Of a stretch of 64,000 nt of DNA, positions 34,651-47,199 are shown piece after piece. The translations under genes and the position numbers were made by a program. This DNA is from Puffinus mauretanicus (Eukaryota; Chordata; Aves; Procellariiformes; Procellariidae): contig JAJKFH010002170.1 of assembly GCA_023333565.1 (NCBI GenBank), forward strand, positions 1 to 64,000, written 5' to 3'. Every line of letters begins with the position of its first letter. The first letter of the stretch is position 1. The notes beneath the pieces are model-generated. The model was not told where the DNA came from. It saw nothing but the letters and a program-made list of their open reading frames with translations, and searched no databases.

Positions 34651-36959
34651 GAGAGGTTCAGTGACCTTTCCTCAGGTTTTAGTGCACACTCTGGGAAAGA
34701 AGCCAGGGCTTCTTTCTTTACTCTTTCCAGATGTTCATCAGGTGTGGTCTGAGGTTTGTGAACATTCCTACAGCTCAGGCCCTGCTGAACCTGCTGCACT
34801 GCTACCCAACTGCACAGAGGCTTTTCTCCACCGAGATAGCATTTGACCCGGTCTGGTGTGGAAGTTTTGTTTTCGTGCCCTTCCTATTGACAAGTGCAGA
34901 TCATCTTGTGTACTCAATAGCCCTTATTTTATGATTTTCTAAGGAAGGTTTCTTAGCTCTGCTGTAGGAGATGGGTACGATTCCGATAAAGTAGACGCAT
35001 TTAAGATGTGCCGTTTCCTCAAGGGCTTTTCTGACTGGGTAGGAAGATAACATGTCTGTCCTGACCCAATAGATTATGTGTTTCCTGTTCTGTCTTTTCC
35101 TCTCAGAAAGATAAGGTGATGAAGAGAAAGACATGTTTTCAACATAGATGGTTAGCAAATGGTCTCTCATTGTCTTTCTATTGCATTTGCCTTGTCACCA
35201 CTGACTCAACCAGGAACTGTTTGTTCTTCTTCATACTGAGACCTAGTGGTCTGACATCTTCTGAGTGACATACTGGTTTAGGAATCCTTCCCAAGGAGGG
35301 CAGCAGGGGTTGCAGAGCACATGGCATCAGAGAGCCAACAGAGACAACCGATATCCATTTTCTGTTGGGGTGTAGTTTTCCGTTTTTTTACTTCACAGAA
35401 GTCATGTTCCCATACATTCTTCGATCTAGTTTACCCTACTGAATCATCAGGTGTAGTCATGATTTTTAAAGCTCAGCTGACACCAACACATGTCATTCCT
35501 CATGCTCTTGCTTTCCAGAGCTGCACTCAGAAAAGCCTGGTGACCATGGAATAGAGGTGGACATAGCACGCCAGACAGATGTGCCTCCTGAAAGACCCCT
35601 GCTTTGCTCTCCACCCTGGCAGAGCCAGGAGGAGCCATGGCCAGCAAGCATGAGGAGGGGAGATACGAGGCAAAGCCAGGCTCACAAATCCTGTGTTAAG
35701 GCATCTCATAAGCAAAATCAGTTTTTGCTGCAAAACCAGGCTAGACACATATAGGAACTGCTCCTCACAGAAAATATAAAAAACCCTGCTCTCTGTGAGC
35801 AGAATTCTACTGTGAGATTAACTGCAAAATTAGCAAAGGTGCTTCTCTTTAGGCATTAGTTGTTCCTCTTTCAGCTCAAAATGACAATGTGTAGGAATAC
35901 TGTGCCCTATAAAAATAGAATGCAGCGGGAAAGGAGTTGGGAAGGGGGCTGCGAGCAGCAATAGAGTCCAGATGAGCAGCAAAACCCAGTTATCTTTCAT
36001 GGAAGCAATCACACTCCGGTAAACTTCTATGATTAGATGTCTGATCAAGAGCACAAACCTGACAGCATTTTCCTTCTCTACCTGGTGCGGTCGCAAGTCA
36101 AGGAGTGACAAATGGTGACTTCCTAAACAAATACTCGCAAGGCTCAGAAATAAAAAAAAAGCATCCTCTTGCCTAATAAGCTTAGTAGTCAGTGAAGAGT
36201 AAGAGTAATATCCAATCAGTAGTCAACAGAAAAGGCAAGCCTTCTTCCATATAATGATATTTATTTATAATAATATAATCTTATTTATAATAAAAATTGT
36301 CACCATTATAATTATTATTATCCACCTTTATAATAATAATTATTCACCATTGATCAATCTTACCCTTTTCTTTTTTCAATCTTTACTTATACCAAATGGG
36401 ATATAGAACAAGAATGCTGAAAAGGGCAAAAAATCCTGGAAAACTGTCAGCTTGTCCCAAGGCTAACCGTCACCTTTTTCTGGAAGCCCAATAAAGCAAT
36501 ATGTCGTTAGATCAGTACATGCTAAGGCAGCAGGAGAGGCTCAGTTTGGCCTGTCATAAGACACTTGCTTTACAGACTTACCAAGAAGAAAACTGGCATG
36601 CCAAGGAATAAGTTTCCCTCTTGTCCATGGGAGTTTTGCAACTCTGCACTTTGAATACCAGCCTGCATTCCAACCCTTCCTCATAGGAACGTTTTGGGGT
36701 TTTTTTGTTTTGCATGAGACTGGAGGGGTTGGATAATGCAAATACTGATGTACTTTATTTTATGTGGATTGATGAGTTGCACAATGTGGTCACTCTTCCA
36801 AATCCAGGTCAAAGACATACCAGCTGGAGGCTGAATGTTTTACATGCAGCATTGTCTTAGCAGGCTCCTTGCAAATGCCAGCAGACACAAGCACTCCAGA
36901 AACAGGAGGACCTCTCCGAGAAAACTGTAGCTGGGGCATTTGCTCAGCATCAGACGTGT

Positions 36960-37085
36960 AGACGTGGCTCTTAGGGCTATGGTTTAGTGGTGGACTTGGC
37001 AGTGTTAGGTTTACAGTTGGACTTGGTGGTCTTAAGGGTCTTTTCCGACCTAAATGATTCTGTGATTCTATGATTCCATGATTCA
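36960..37085 (+). mobile_element. Short CR1 3' tail
   Basis: About 125 bp of CR1 3' untranslated end, closing in GATTCTGTGATTCTATGATTC, sits inside the third homologous exon of segmental copy B. It was probably inserted as a heavily 5'-truncated copy. Confidence 0.8.
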
Positions 37086-37820
37086 TTTCCTGGCTGATAT
37101 TGTTGACTCAGTCGGGAACAATCTTTGTGAGAGTGACTGTTCCTCTGACCCAGTTAAGAGAAGTTTATAGGATTTTATTCCTCTTTTTATATGTGAACAT
37201 AGCAATGTAACATGGACAATAACCACAAAACACAACTGACGGTCTTGTTTTCTTGATTTGATGTACTAAAAGGAAACTTAATTTACTTACTCCTTTACAT
37301 TTGTTGCTGGGCACAGTGTTTCTGTTTTTAAACAATGCCAGTTTGAAAACTAACATTTCTGTAATCTGTAGCTTTCTTATTGGGTTTGGGGGATTTGGGG
37401 GGGGGATTGTGGTTTTCTGAGAAGAGCTGCTTTCATATTCCTCTGAATTAAGTGGCTGGTTAGCACAAGTAGGCCATGTAGGCCATGTAGGAGGAATCTG
37501 TTTTGTAATAAATGTATTTTGGCTGGCCAGACAAAGAGGTCACAGTTTTGAGAGTCTTTCTGCATCTTTATTAAGGATTACCAGAGCAAGGCAGAAATGA
37601 GTCAATGTTAGAAACTTGATGTTACTATTCCTTAACTCCAGAGCGATTCCTGAGGTTGTGGGGGCTCTGACCCAGCTCCATAAAGGTGGGGAAAGTCAGA
37701 AAATAGTCAATAGAGCTAACTTCTCCCGAGAGGTTTCATTTTGTTCCTGCAAATGGAATCTCTATTAGCAAGGATGGTCAAGGATTAGCAAGGTCATCCC
37801 TAATGATTGTAACAAAATAA

Positions 37821-40400
37821 ATCACAGAATCACAGAATACCAGGTTGGAAGGGACCCCAAGGATCATCTGGTCCAACCTTTCTTGGCAAAAGCACTGTCT
37901 AGACAAGATGGCCCAGCACCCTGTCCAGCCGAATCTTAAAAGTGTCCAATGTTGGGGAATCCACTTCCCTGGGGAGATTATTGCAGTGGCTGATTGTTCT
38001 CATTGTGAAAAATCTTCCTCTTGTGTCCAATTGGAATCTCCCCAGGATTAACTCGTACCCATTACCCCTCATCTTTTCCATGTGACTCCTTGTAAAAAGG
38101 GAGTCTCCATCTTCTTTGTAGCCACCCTTTAAATACTGGAACATGGTGATAACGTCTCCCCTAAGCCTTCCTTTCTCAAGACTGAACAAACCCAGTTCTC
38201 TCAGCCTTTCCCCATGTCAGGCTTCCCAGTCCTTGGATCATCTTTGAGGCCCTTCTCTGGACCCCCTCCAGCCTGCCCACATCTTTTTTGTATAGCAGGG
38301 ATCAAAACTGAACACAGTATTCCAGGTGTGGCCTGATAAGCGCTGAATAGAGTGGGATAATGACTTCTTTATCTCTGCTGGTGATGCCCTTGTTGATGCA
38401 ACCCAGCATCCTGTTGGCTTTCTTTGCCGCAGCAGCACACTGTTCACTCATATTGAGCTTGTTGTCCACCAGGACCCCCAGGTCCCTTTCCACAGAGCTG
38501 CTCCCCAGCCGCGTAGATCCCAGCCTGTGCTGCACTCCTGGATTATGTTTTCCCAGGTGCAAGACCTTACATTTGTCTTCATTGAACTTCATAAGGTTCT
38601 TGTTAGCCCACTCTTCCAGGCTATCCAGGTCTGGATAGCCAGCAGGGTGGCTCTCCCTTCCGAAGTGTCCACTTCCCCACTCAGTTTGGTATCATCAGCA
38701 AACTTCATCAGGGTACACTTGATCCCATCATCCAGATCACTTACGAAGAGATTAAAGAGTGTTGGGCCCAATATTGATCCCTGGGAGACCCCACTTGTGA
38801 CAGGTTGCCAGTTTGAAAAGGAGCTATTTACCACCACCCTCTGGGTGAGGCCTGTCAGCCAGTTCCCCACCCATGGCACAGATTGCTTGTCTAGACTGTA
38901 ACGCATCAGTTTCTCTAAGAGGAGGCTGTAGGAAACTGTATCGACAACCTTGGAGAAATCCAGATAGACAATGTCCACCGCTCACCTCACATCAACCAAG
39001 CAGGTTACTTTGTCATAGAAGGTGATCAGGTTTGTCAAGCACGATTTGCCCTTGGTGAATCCATGCTGGCTTTTCCCAATCACGTGCTTCATTTGACTTC
39101 TGCTAGCCCCCAGGAGGATTCATTCCATAACTTTCCCAGGGACTGAAGTAAGACTGATGGGCCTATAATTTCCTGGATCCTCCTTTAAGCCCTTCTTGTA
39201 GATGAGGATGACATTAGCCTTCTCTCAGTCTTCTGGGATGTCCCCCAATCTCCACAACTTCTCAAAGATTATGGAAAGCAACCTAGCAACGACGTCAGCC
39301 AGCTCTCAACACCCTTGGGTGGATATTGTCAGGGCCCATTGATTTGCAGGGGTCAAGCGCCTGTAATAGTTCACATACCAACTCTTCCTTCACTGACAGC
39401 GGGTCTGTGTCTGCAACAACCTGGATTTCTATTCCCAAGGCCTGAGGCCCAACAGTTCTGGTAAAGACAGAGGTGAAGAAAGTGTTGAGAACCTTTTGTT
39501 GGTGACTAATTCACCTCTCCCGTTTAACAGTGGGCCAATATTTTCCTTCTGTTTCTGCTTGCTGTTTACGTACCTGAAGAACCCTTTCTTGTAGTTTTTG
39601 ACATCTCTGGCGAATTTCAATTCGAGCTGAGCTTTTGCTTTTCTAACTGCATTTCTGCACACACCCTGGCAATGCCCTTGTAGTTCTCAGCGGGTATTCG
39701 TCTGCTTTTCCAACTCTGGTACGCTTCTCTTTTGGTTTTGAGCAGGCTCAGAAGCTCGCAGTTAAGCCAAGGGGGTCTCTTGCTCCACCCACTTCCCTTA
39801 CCTTTAAAGGGGATGAACTGTTTTTGTGCTTCCAGGAGAGCGTTCTTGAAAAACTCCCAGCACTCACTAGCTCCTTTATCCTCCATGGAAGCTTCCCATG
39901 GAATCCCTCCCAGTTGAGCTCTGAGCAAGCTGAAGTTTGCTCTTCTAAAATCTAAACCCTTTGTCTTAGTACTAACTTTCAGCGCGCTCAGCAGGATCCC
40001 AAACTCCACAATATTGTGATCACTGCAGCCAAGGCTATCACTAACTGAGATATTACAAAGCAGGTTTTCTTGGTTTGTGAGTAGCAAGTCCAGCAGTGCC
40101 TCATTCCTGGCTGGCACATCTAACATTTGTATGAGGAAGCAGTCCTCTACACATTCCAGGAACTTGATGGATGACATGTGAGCTGCTGTATTGTTCTTCC
40201 AACAAATGTCTGGGTAGTTGAAGTCACCCATAAGAACCAGGTTCTGTTGACCTGAAGCTTGCTTAAGTGACCCAAAATATTGCTTCGTTGGCCTTATCGT
40301 CTTGGTTTGGAGGTCTGTAGCAGATGCCTACTGTAAGATCCTGCTTGGAGATGACCCCTCTGATCTTGACCCAGAGGCATTCAATGCGGCTAACCAGGTA
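37821..40400 (-). mobile_element. CR1 LINE of a second subfamily, 5'-truncated
   Basis: The 3' end begins at 37,821 (AATCACAGAATCACAGAAT). Minus-strand frames encode MGDFNYPDICWKN (40,231), [19 protein letters not shown] (about 38,964), a [20 protein letters not shown] block (about 38,800) and [13 protein letters not shown] (about 38,700). Many frameshifts and stops break the protein. It differs clearly from the CR1 at 5.4 and 32.4 kb. It starts exactly where homology between segmental copies A and B stops. Confidence 0.9.
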
Positions 40401-40496
40401 ACAGAACTAAAAGAAGTTGGCGAGGTTGTTTCTGTTGTACCCTTTTTTTATTTCATGTTAATAAAAAGCAGCTAGAAGGTTTTACCCTTCACTTCC

Positions 40497-40745
40497 TTAG
40501 ACTGGTAGTCTCAGTCTCCTTCCCCTCTGAAGCCCCACCCTCCTGAGGTGACAGGTTGGGGGCGGGGCATGCTGGGGGCGGTACTTGGGGAGGGGCGATG
40601 CCCTGGGGGCATGGCCGCAGTGGGGAGGCCGGGCTGTGAGGTCACAGAGCCCCGCTGTGCCACGCCGTGATGTGCAGTGCTGTGCCACGGGCACTGCTCC
40701 AGCAGTGCCAGCAGCAGCGGCACCAGCAGCAGCAGCAGCAGCAGC
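40497..40745 (+). promoter_or_regulatory. GC-rich promoter and 5' leader with CAG repeat
   Basis: The 250 bp before the ATG at 40,746 contain GC boxes (GGGGCGGGGC near 40,561), a TGAGGTCACA element near 40,637 that resembles a CRE half-site, and a (GCA)n run ending directly at the start codon. No TATA box is evident, as is usual for CpG-rich promoters. The repeat would code for polyserine in frame, but the signal-like sequence begins at the ATG. Confidence 0.4.
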
Positions 40746-43700
40746 ATGGTGCAAGCGCGGGGGGCCGTGGCCCCCGCCCACCTCCTTATCCTCCTCCTGG
40801 TGGCCCTGCGAGCCCAGGACGTTGAGACTGCTCTGTGGCGAGCGCGGGAATTAGGTAGGCGGGCAGGCAAGGGCCAGCACCCAGCCCTGGCAGTGTGGTG
40901 CAGCACGCACTGCCCCTCAGGGTGACAGCGGGGCTGGGGTCGTGGTGGGGCAGGGCTGGGAGAGCAGCGGGGCCGGGCTGGACTGGGCGAGCCGTGGCCA
41001 GCTCCGCGTGCAGCGGGAGGCAGATGCCCCGCGGGGAAGCGCAGGGGGCTGCAGCTGCTGTGGAGGCATTTTCCAGGTGAACGGTGGGGCTGGGAGCGGC
41101 ACCATGGGGTGAGAAATGGTCCTTAGAGTCAGCCCTGTGCCACCCTGCCCTGGGGCAGCCTTCCCCTGGCCTGCACCTTGGGGCCGGAGTGGCACCGCAG
41201 GGGCCAGGCAATAGCCCACTGAAGCGCTTCTCCTCCAGCCTCGTCACAGCCGTGCCCGCGGCTCTGCCCGGGCAGGGTCCTGGCTGGCTCCTGGCTGGGT
41301 CCTGGCTTCCAGCCTCGGGGACGTCCGTCCTTGGGAGCTGTCCGCTCAGGAAAACAGGAGCATTCCTGCTCTAGCCCTGCAGTGCTCTCCTTGTGCGAAC
41401 CCACCTCCCCGCTCAGCCCCAGCCCGCAGCCTGGGGAACAGACAGGACAGCGCTGGTGCAGCCTCTCACTGGCCAATGGGCTCTTCTCTGTGAGACATGT
41501 GAATGATCATTTTTTTCCTCCAGTGCTTTCGTGCGGGCTTCCTTTGTGCACAGTAGAGATCTCCCAGTAAGAAATCCCCGAGGGGCTGTATGTTTCTCCA
41601 TCCAGTCCTTGAGGGGTGTTGCACATGGCCTGGGAACAGTATTTTAAGAGCTGCCAGGTGCCAGCCAACAGGTCACCCAGGCCCCTCTGCAGCTTTGGAA
41701 ATCTCCACCCCCATCTGGGTCCCACATCATTACCTGACCCCCCTCCAGTCACTGCAGGTCACTGAGAAAGAAGTAGATCACAACATCTAATGGAAACGTG
41801 CTTGGTTACAGCCGTGCCTGTAGGCGATGGCCACCCGACTTCTCAGCCGGATCTTGTCCAGGAGCCTCAGGGCGATCCCAGAGGTATGTCACTTGAATGA
41901 GTGAGCGTGTAGGTTTTAATATTCTGTTCATATGAAATTTAACTTAATATTTTCTTGGCCGATGCTCAGACATGCAGAAGAGCAGAGAGGGAATGGGTCG
42001 GGCTCAGTGATGTGCCCCAGGGCGCTCTGCCTTGCAAAGCTGTCTTTCCCAGCCTCTCCGACCCTGCGCTGCTTCCAGTGCCTGCTGCAAAGCCAGCGGG
42101 CTTGTTGGCGTTGAGTTTAGAGCTGGTGTGAGCTCCAGGGAGTCCTTTCTCCCGACAGCTCCGTGCATGGTTTGTTTTAGACCGGCATGGTCCGGGCACC
42201 CAGTAACTGTCTCCACGATGCTCCTGAGTGCAAGGGAGAGACAAGTGCCATGGAGCCATCCTGCGTTTGAACTGCATTCACTGCCGTTCAGATCTGAAGA
42301 AGTATATTGAAATATTTCACGGGAGCTGCTCTGTTCTGTTTGTTTACAGACATGGCTGTAGGTGATAGATATACAGCTTCCCAGCTGGGTTCCAGGGCTG
42401 ACACGCAGGGAGGTCGCATGGGTACATCATGGTTTTTTACTTCCTTTGAGAGCTGCCAGCTCAAAGCCCAGATGTAAGCGAGGTGTTTCTTGCAGATGTG
42501 AGAATATAGACTTGCATCGTGTGTGCCATGTCGTTACGTGAGCCCCTCATATGTTCTGCTATTCAGTTATGATGGTGTATATCACAATGTATGATGGAAA
42601 CTTCTCATGGGTGTTTGGTTGCAGATGCAGGTACAGGGAGGGCTTTTCCAGCTTCTCGGCTGGATCCTGCACTGGAGCTCACCTGGCATCCCAGGGGTGA
42701 GTAGTCAGTTTTGACTGACTTCACAGACTAAGCACTCGTTTTCAATATTTTATGTGTGAGAAATTTAACTTTATACTTTCCATTAAGATCCTCAAAGAGC
42801 AAAGTATAAAGCTGAAACAGGCAAATCTTCCCAGCAGTCATCAGAAGTCCTAGAGGAATTCCTGAAGGAACTGAACAAAGCAGCACATGGTGGGTATATA
42901 TCACTCTTCACCAGAAGACTTGAGAAGCTGAGGTTTTAGATGCATGTATGGACAAGTCGTAGCCTACACAGCAGGAAGGGATCGATCAGAGCTGGAAAGT
43001 GTCTAGCACTTACATTTTTCTCCATGAATGACATGTTGTTTGGACTAGTGACTAGGTGCACCCCCAGATGCCCAGGCTTTGTTTATAAGCGTTAATAATG
43101 TATTTTGAGAAGTATTGCCTCCTGAAGATACCGTGTTCCTGATGAGGAACAGTTACTTCTAATTAAACTGACCCACTTTCTTTCTAAAGAGATGGATGGT
43201 GAGACTGTGTTGAAGGAGGTGCTTCAGGAAGAAGGCAGTCACGCAGTGCCAGTCTCTGCTGAAAAAACGGGGGCAATTCAATCAACGGGCATGCCAGGTA
43301 ATTGCTGTCCCTCGGTCCCTCAGTGTCATAAATCAAAATCACTGGGTGTCTGCAGGCTTTTCCCCTGGGTGCCCGCTACTGCACATCGTGTCAGCAGCCA
43401 AACTATTAGCACAGAGCAAGTGTTCTAAAAGCAGCTAGGAACGGCTCTCTGAGGGATACTATCATCTCTGTGCCTGAGCCATGCTGAGGCTTTACCTTCC
43501 TCTGATTCTTGTACTGTCCAAGCCCGGGGAAGCCTACCACACCATGATATATGAATTTTTTCAGAAGAATCCAGGTACTGAGCAGTCTTGCAGGGGTCTG
43601 TAAGTGGGACACAAGTCCTGAAAACTGGGGGCATGCAAGCGGTGCCCATACTGGAGAAAAGGCATAGAGGGAGAGTGAGATTCAGCTGTCTCCCGGGAAG

Positions 43701-44416
43701 GCCTGACTCCGTCCCCTCAGGGTGTGGGTCCCCTAGAGAGGGAGAGCTGGGGGTGGCACTCCCTGACGCAGGAATGGTTTTTGTCTGTCTCACTCAAAGG
43801 GGCAATTGGTCAAACAGCTGTGCTCCCCCACGTGCTTTCCATCTGGCTTCATGAGTTCTGTTCAGTGGGACAACTTGTCCTAAAGGGTCAGAGAGAGCCT
43901 CCGTGCAGCAGCACTAGCAAGCCTTGGAAAGTGAAGGAAGGCAAGCGCAGAAGAAATTGCGTGCAAATGTGAAGGATCACCAAGAAGGGGGAGCAAACCC
44001 ATGACACTGAGAAAACTGGATTACGGCCATCCCAGAGTGTAAGCAAAGCTGACAGGAGAAAGAGAGGCTCCAGAGTGCATTGATTTGCAACAACTTTGGG
44101 AGTTTCCTTTGCTTCTACTGAAACCAAGGAAACGTTGCAGCCCCAGGATGTTCACTCATTCAGAGATGCTAACGAAGTGAGAAGGATCGTTTCCTGGCAA
44201 TGTCAGACCTCCTGTGAGATTACCAGTAGTGTGCAGGACACACTAATGTGCAGAATTGTTCCTCCAGGTGTGGATGGCAAGAGAAACACAAATGCTACAG
44301 ACCCTAAAGATTTCCAGAAGTACTGCATAGAAGGTGCCGTGGCAGTCTTGGGCTCCGTGCTGTTTGGGATGGTGTTGTGTTGTGTGATCTGCCTGTGGAG
44401 AAAGAGAAAACAGTGA
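40746..44416 (+). CDS. Predicted type I membrane protein with three homologous 24-aa exons
   Basis: Proposed exons: 40,746-40,854; 41,812-41,883; 42,350-42,421; 42,625-42,696; 42,788-42,889; 43,190-43,297; 44,268-44,416. All internal junctions are phase 1, all introns start GT and end AG, and the joined frame is open for 227 codons. Residues 1-25 form a signal peptide (core HLLILLLVAL). Exons 2-4 are each exactly 72 nt and encode related 24-residue units sharing a central G at position 5 and S-Q/R at 11-12. Exon 5 gives a helix (SSEVLEEFLKELNKAAH). The last exon has an N-A-T sequon at 187-189, a transmembrane segment at about 202-222 and a short basic tail RKRKQ. Extra exons may exist in the 1-kb intron before the last exon, and a donor at 44,413 (GTGAGT) may permit a longer tail using sequence near 44,630-44,780. 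Family unknown; it may be a surface protein of germ or immune cells. Confidence 0.52.
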
Positions 44417-44419
44417 GTT

Positions 44420-45659
44420 GTTAGGAGAGGGGGGGGAGTTGCCAAATTTCTCTATTAGATGGCTGCTATCAACCATGAAGCATTTAGAGGTAAGGTATTC
44501 TGGAGTGCTGAGTTAGTTACTGGCCAAACCCTACCGAGATTTCTGCTGTAAGATGTTTAACTGGCCTCTCAATTCATGGGCACTCTTTTCTGAAACCCGT
44601 GTTGCAAGTGTTAGTTAAAAGTGACCCTGCCTCAACAAGGGCAGACCCAGCAACAGACGTAGGCAGAGCAAGGTCAGGAAGAAAAACAACGAGGGATGAC
44701 ACTGCCATAGAAAGTGAGAAGCGCAGTAGCGACACCTCCCTACCAGTGAACCTACCAGCAGAAATCACCCTGTTAGGTGATGCTCTAAATCCCAGATGTT
44801 CACTTTGGCCAAGGTGTCCCAGCAACTCAGACCGTGGTGAGGAACCTTCCCAGCTATCAGCCTTGCTTTGGAGAAAGAGAGTCAGTCTGTCCCATCTGCA
44901 CCCCAACACTGCCAGCGTGCGTGTTCTCAGCACAGGCAGGGGTTTTGTCGGTGCAGGGATACCTATCTCTTTGGATACGTATTCTTAAGAGAGGATGGAG
45001 AGCACTGCACCAAACGGGGAGCTGAGGCTGTCCCCAGGGATGGGCAGGGGAGCCAAGTGCTGGTCTCTGCCAGGCACGCTGAGAAAAGAGAACAGGAGGC
45101 TCCCATGGCCCTGCAGTGAGTGCCCAGCTTTGGTCCCCTCGGTCTGCCGGGGTCAGGTCTCCTTCCCGGCATGTGCAGAGCAGGCAGGTCAGGATGGTCA
45201 GGGCCGAGAGGAGACGAGCCATGGCCAGGCGAGCAGAGCCTGAGGGGTGCAGGGTGCGCCGTTTTCTGTACGGAGCTCTCCGTGCCCACAGGTGCCACAT
45301 GCAGCTGGGCGCCCACATCCCACGGGGTGCCCAGCGCTGTCCCCCGCACCCTCGCACCCGCCTGGCACCACAGCCACGGCGGGGCCTCAGCAGCATCCTT
45401 TCTCCACAGGCGCCTCTCCGCAGCTTCGGGAGCCCGGCCTGACACCAGCAGCTGCCCCTCACGCCCAGACAGGCAGACTGCCTGCCCCAGCAACCCCGAG
45501 CGCCGGACCCACCACCAGCAGCCACCGCCTGTGCCTGGAAAACCGGCCTGCCTGCCATGGAGCCCTGGGGAGACACCAGCCCCCACCAGCCCGGACAGCC
45601 TTCCAGCCCACCTGCCTCCACCCCAGCTTCCATCCGACCTCCCTGGCTGTCCAACTCAG
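44420..45659 (+). other. Possible further exons of the membrane-protein gene
   Basis: A 44,599-44,988 frame contains RADPATDVGRARSGRKTTRD and SLPVNLPAEITLLG and reaches a GT donor near 44,782, which could be an alternative cytoplasmic tail. From 44,790 to 45,659 the DNA is GC-rich with overlapping frames on both strands and no recognisable motif. Confidence 0.28.
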
Positions 45660-46188
45660 TGTTGTGGTTTAACCCAGCAGGCAGCCAAACACCACACAGG
45701 CTCACTCCCCCAGCCCGCAGTGGGATGGGAGAGAGAATTGAAAAAAAAAAAAAAAGTAACATTCGTGGATTGAGATAAAGACAGTTTAATAGAACAGAAA
45801 AGGAAGGGAAAATAATAATAATAATGATAAAAGAATATACAAAATGAGTGATGCACAATGCAATTGCTCACCACCCGCTGACCAATGCCCAAACAGCGAT
45901 CGCTACTTCCTGGACCACGCCTCCTATTTATATACTGAGCATGACATCATACGGTATGGAATACCCCGTTGGTCAGTTGGGTCAGCTGTCCTGGCTGTGC
46001 TCCCTCTCAGCTTCTTGTGCACCTGGCAGAGCATGGGAAGCTGAAAAGTCCTGACCGGGGTAAACATCACTTAGGAACAACTAAAACATCAGTGTGTTAT
46101 CAACATTCCTCTCATACTAAATCCAAAACACAGCAGTATATCAACTACTAGGAAGAAAATTAACTCTATCCCAGCCAAAACCAGGACA
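45660..46188 (-). mobile_element. ERVL-type LTR
   Basis: Left end TGTTGTGGTTTAACCCAG, right end CCAGCCAAAACCAGGACA. The minus-strand order is CATACTAAATCC, CATGACATCATACGG core, TATATAAATAGG box (reverse of cctatttatata near 45,931), (ATT)n run and CTATTAAACTG region. This is the closest relative here to the LTR at 6.0 kb. No matching target duplication (ctcag left, acata right), and it directly abuts an oppositely oriented ERV1 pol remnant. Confidence 0.88.
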
Positions 46189-46189
46189 A

Positions 46190-47195
46190 CATATGAAGAT
46201 TCCTTGAAAGATACTATTTGTCTATGTACTGCTTTAGCAGAAAAAGGTCACCATGCATCTCTTTCTAAGCTTCAGCTGTGTCTGCAGGAAGCAAAATATT
46301 TTGGATTTATATTAAAAGAAGAACAAAGATTAGTAGACCCAGAATGGGTCCAGGCTATTGTAGAAATACCTCGACCAGTAACAAAAAAACAACTGCAAGG
46401 ATTTTTAGGCACAGTAGGATACTGTACACCCTGGATACCAGGGCTAGGGAGTTGAGTAAGCCCTTGACAGAAGCTACCAAGGCAGAGGAAGTGGAGCCTA
46501 TATGGTGGGATCCAGAGAGAGAAAAGGCTTTCAAAGCTATAAAAGGAACTTTAGCTTCTGCTCCGGCACTGGGATTGCTGGATTACTCCAAGTCCTTTGA
46601 ACTATTTGTACATGAGAACAAAGGAGTAGCCAGCGGAGTCCTTACTCAACAGCTAGGTCCACACCGCCACCCTGTGGCTTACTAATCAACTCAACTGGAT
46701 CCTGTAGCAGCAGGGAATAATTCCAGTGTTAAAATGATAGCCGCAACAGTGACTATCACAGAAAAAAGCAGACCATTAGTCCTGGGTCACCTGACAACCA
46801 TGTATGTCCCGCGCGAAGTAGAACCGATTCTTAAGCAACATGCTACACAAAGAGTGCATCACTATGAATTAACAATTTTAAATGCAGATATTACTTTTAA
46901 AAGATGTAATGTTTTGAATGCGGCAACTTTACTGCCTGTTCCCTCCAATGGTGAGCCACATCATGATTGTGCTAAGGTGTTTCACTCCAGCCACCTACAG
47001 GAAGATCTGCAGGATCAACCTCTAGAGAACTTGGATCTAACCCTTTTCACCGATGGATCACCATGCTGTGTGAATGGAAAATGACACATGGGCTATGCCA
47101 TAGTGAGAAACTTAGAGGTACTTGAAGCAGAACCCTCGGTGAGTGCCGAAGGGGCTGAATTAACTGCGTTAGCAAGTCCCTGGTGGGGATGTAAT
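46190..47195 (+). pseudogene. ERV1 pol remnant: end of reverse transcriptase to RNase H
   Basis: Plus-strand frames cover the last part of a gammaretrovirus-like reverse transcriptase (FLGTVGYCTPWIPG near 46,405), the connection region (WWDPEREKAFKAIKGTLASA near 46,504) and the start of RNase H (LFTDGSPCCVNGK near 47,044, then SAEGAELTALA near 47,140). A frame change near 46,445, a TAA at 46,684 and a TGA at 47,082 disrupt it. gag, the first part of pol, integrase and env are absent. It is flanked by an unrelated LTR on the left and by the 144-bp array on the right, so no provirus structure remains. Confidence 0.85.
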
Positions 47196-47199
47196 CAGC

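Larger units (their letters stand above)
32055..37815 (+). repeat. Segmental duplication copy B (partner of 14.23-17.19 kb), decayed
   Basis: Same order as copy A, lengthened by a CR1 at 32,427-34,650 and a CR1 tail at about 36,960-37,085. Homologous block one (32,115-32,250) has stops in the frames that are open in copy A. Block two (35,520-35,675) is still largely open. Block three (about 36,880-37,165) is cut by the CR1 tail. Copy B therefore looks like a pseudogene copy. Confidence 0.75.

Noticed and set aside
44857..45858. 333-codon minus-strand frame
   Set aside because: It runs through an ERVL LTR and GC-rich DNA; no motif, and the LTR part is clearly not coding.
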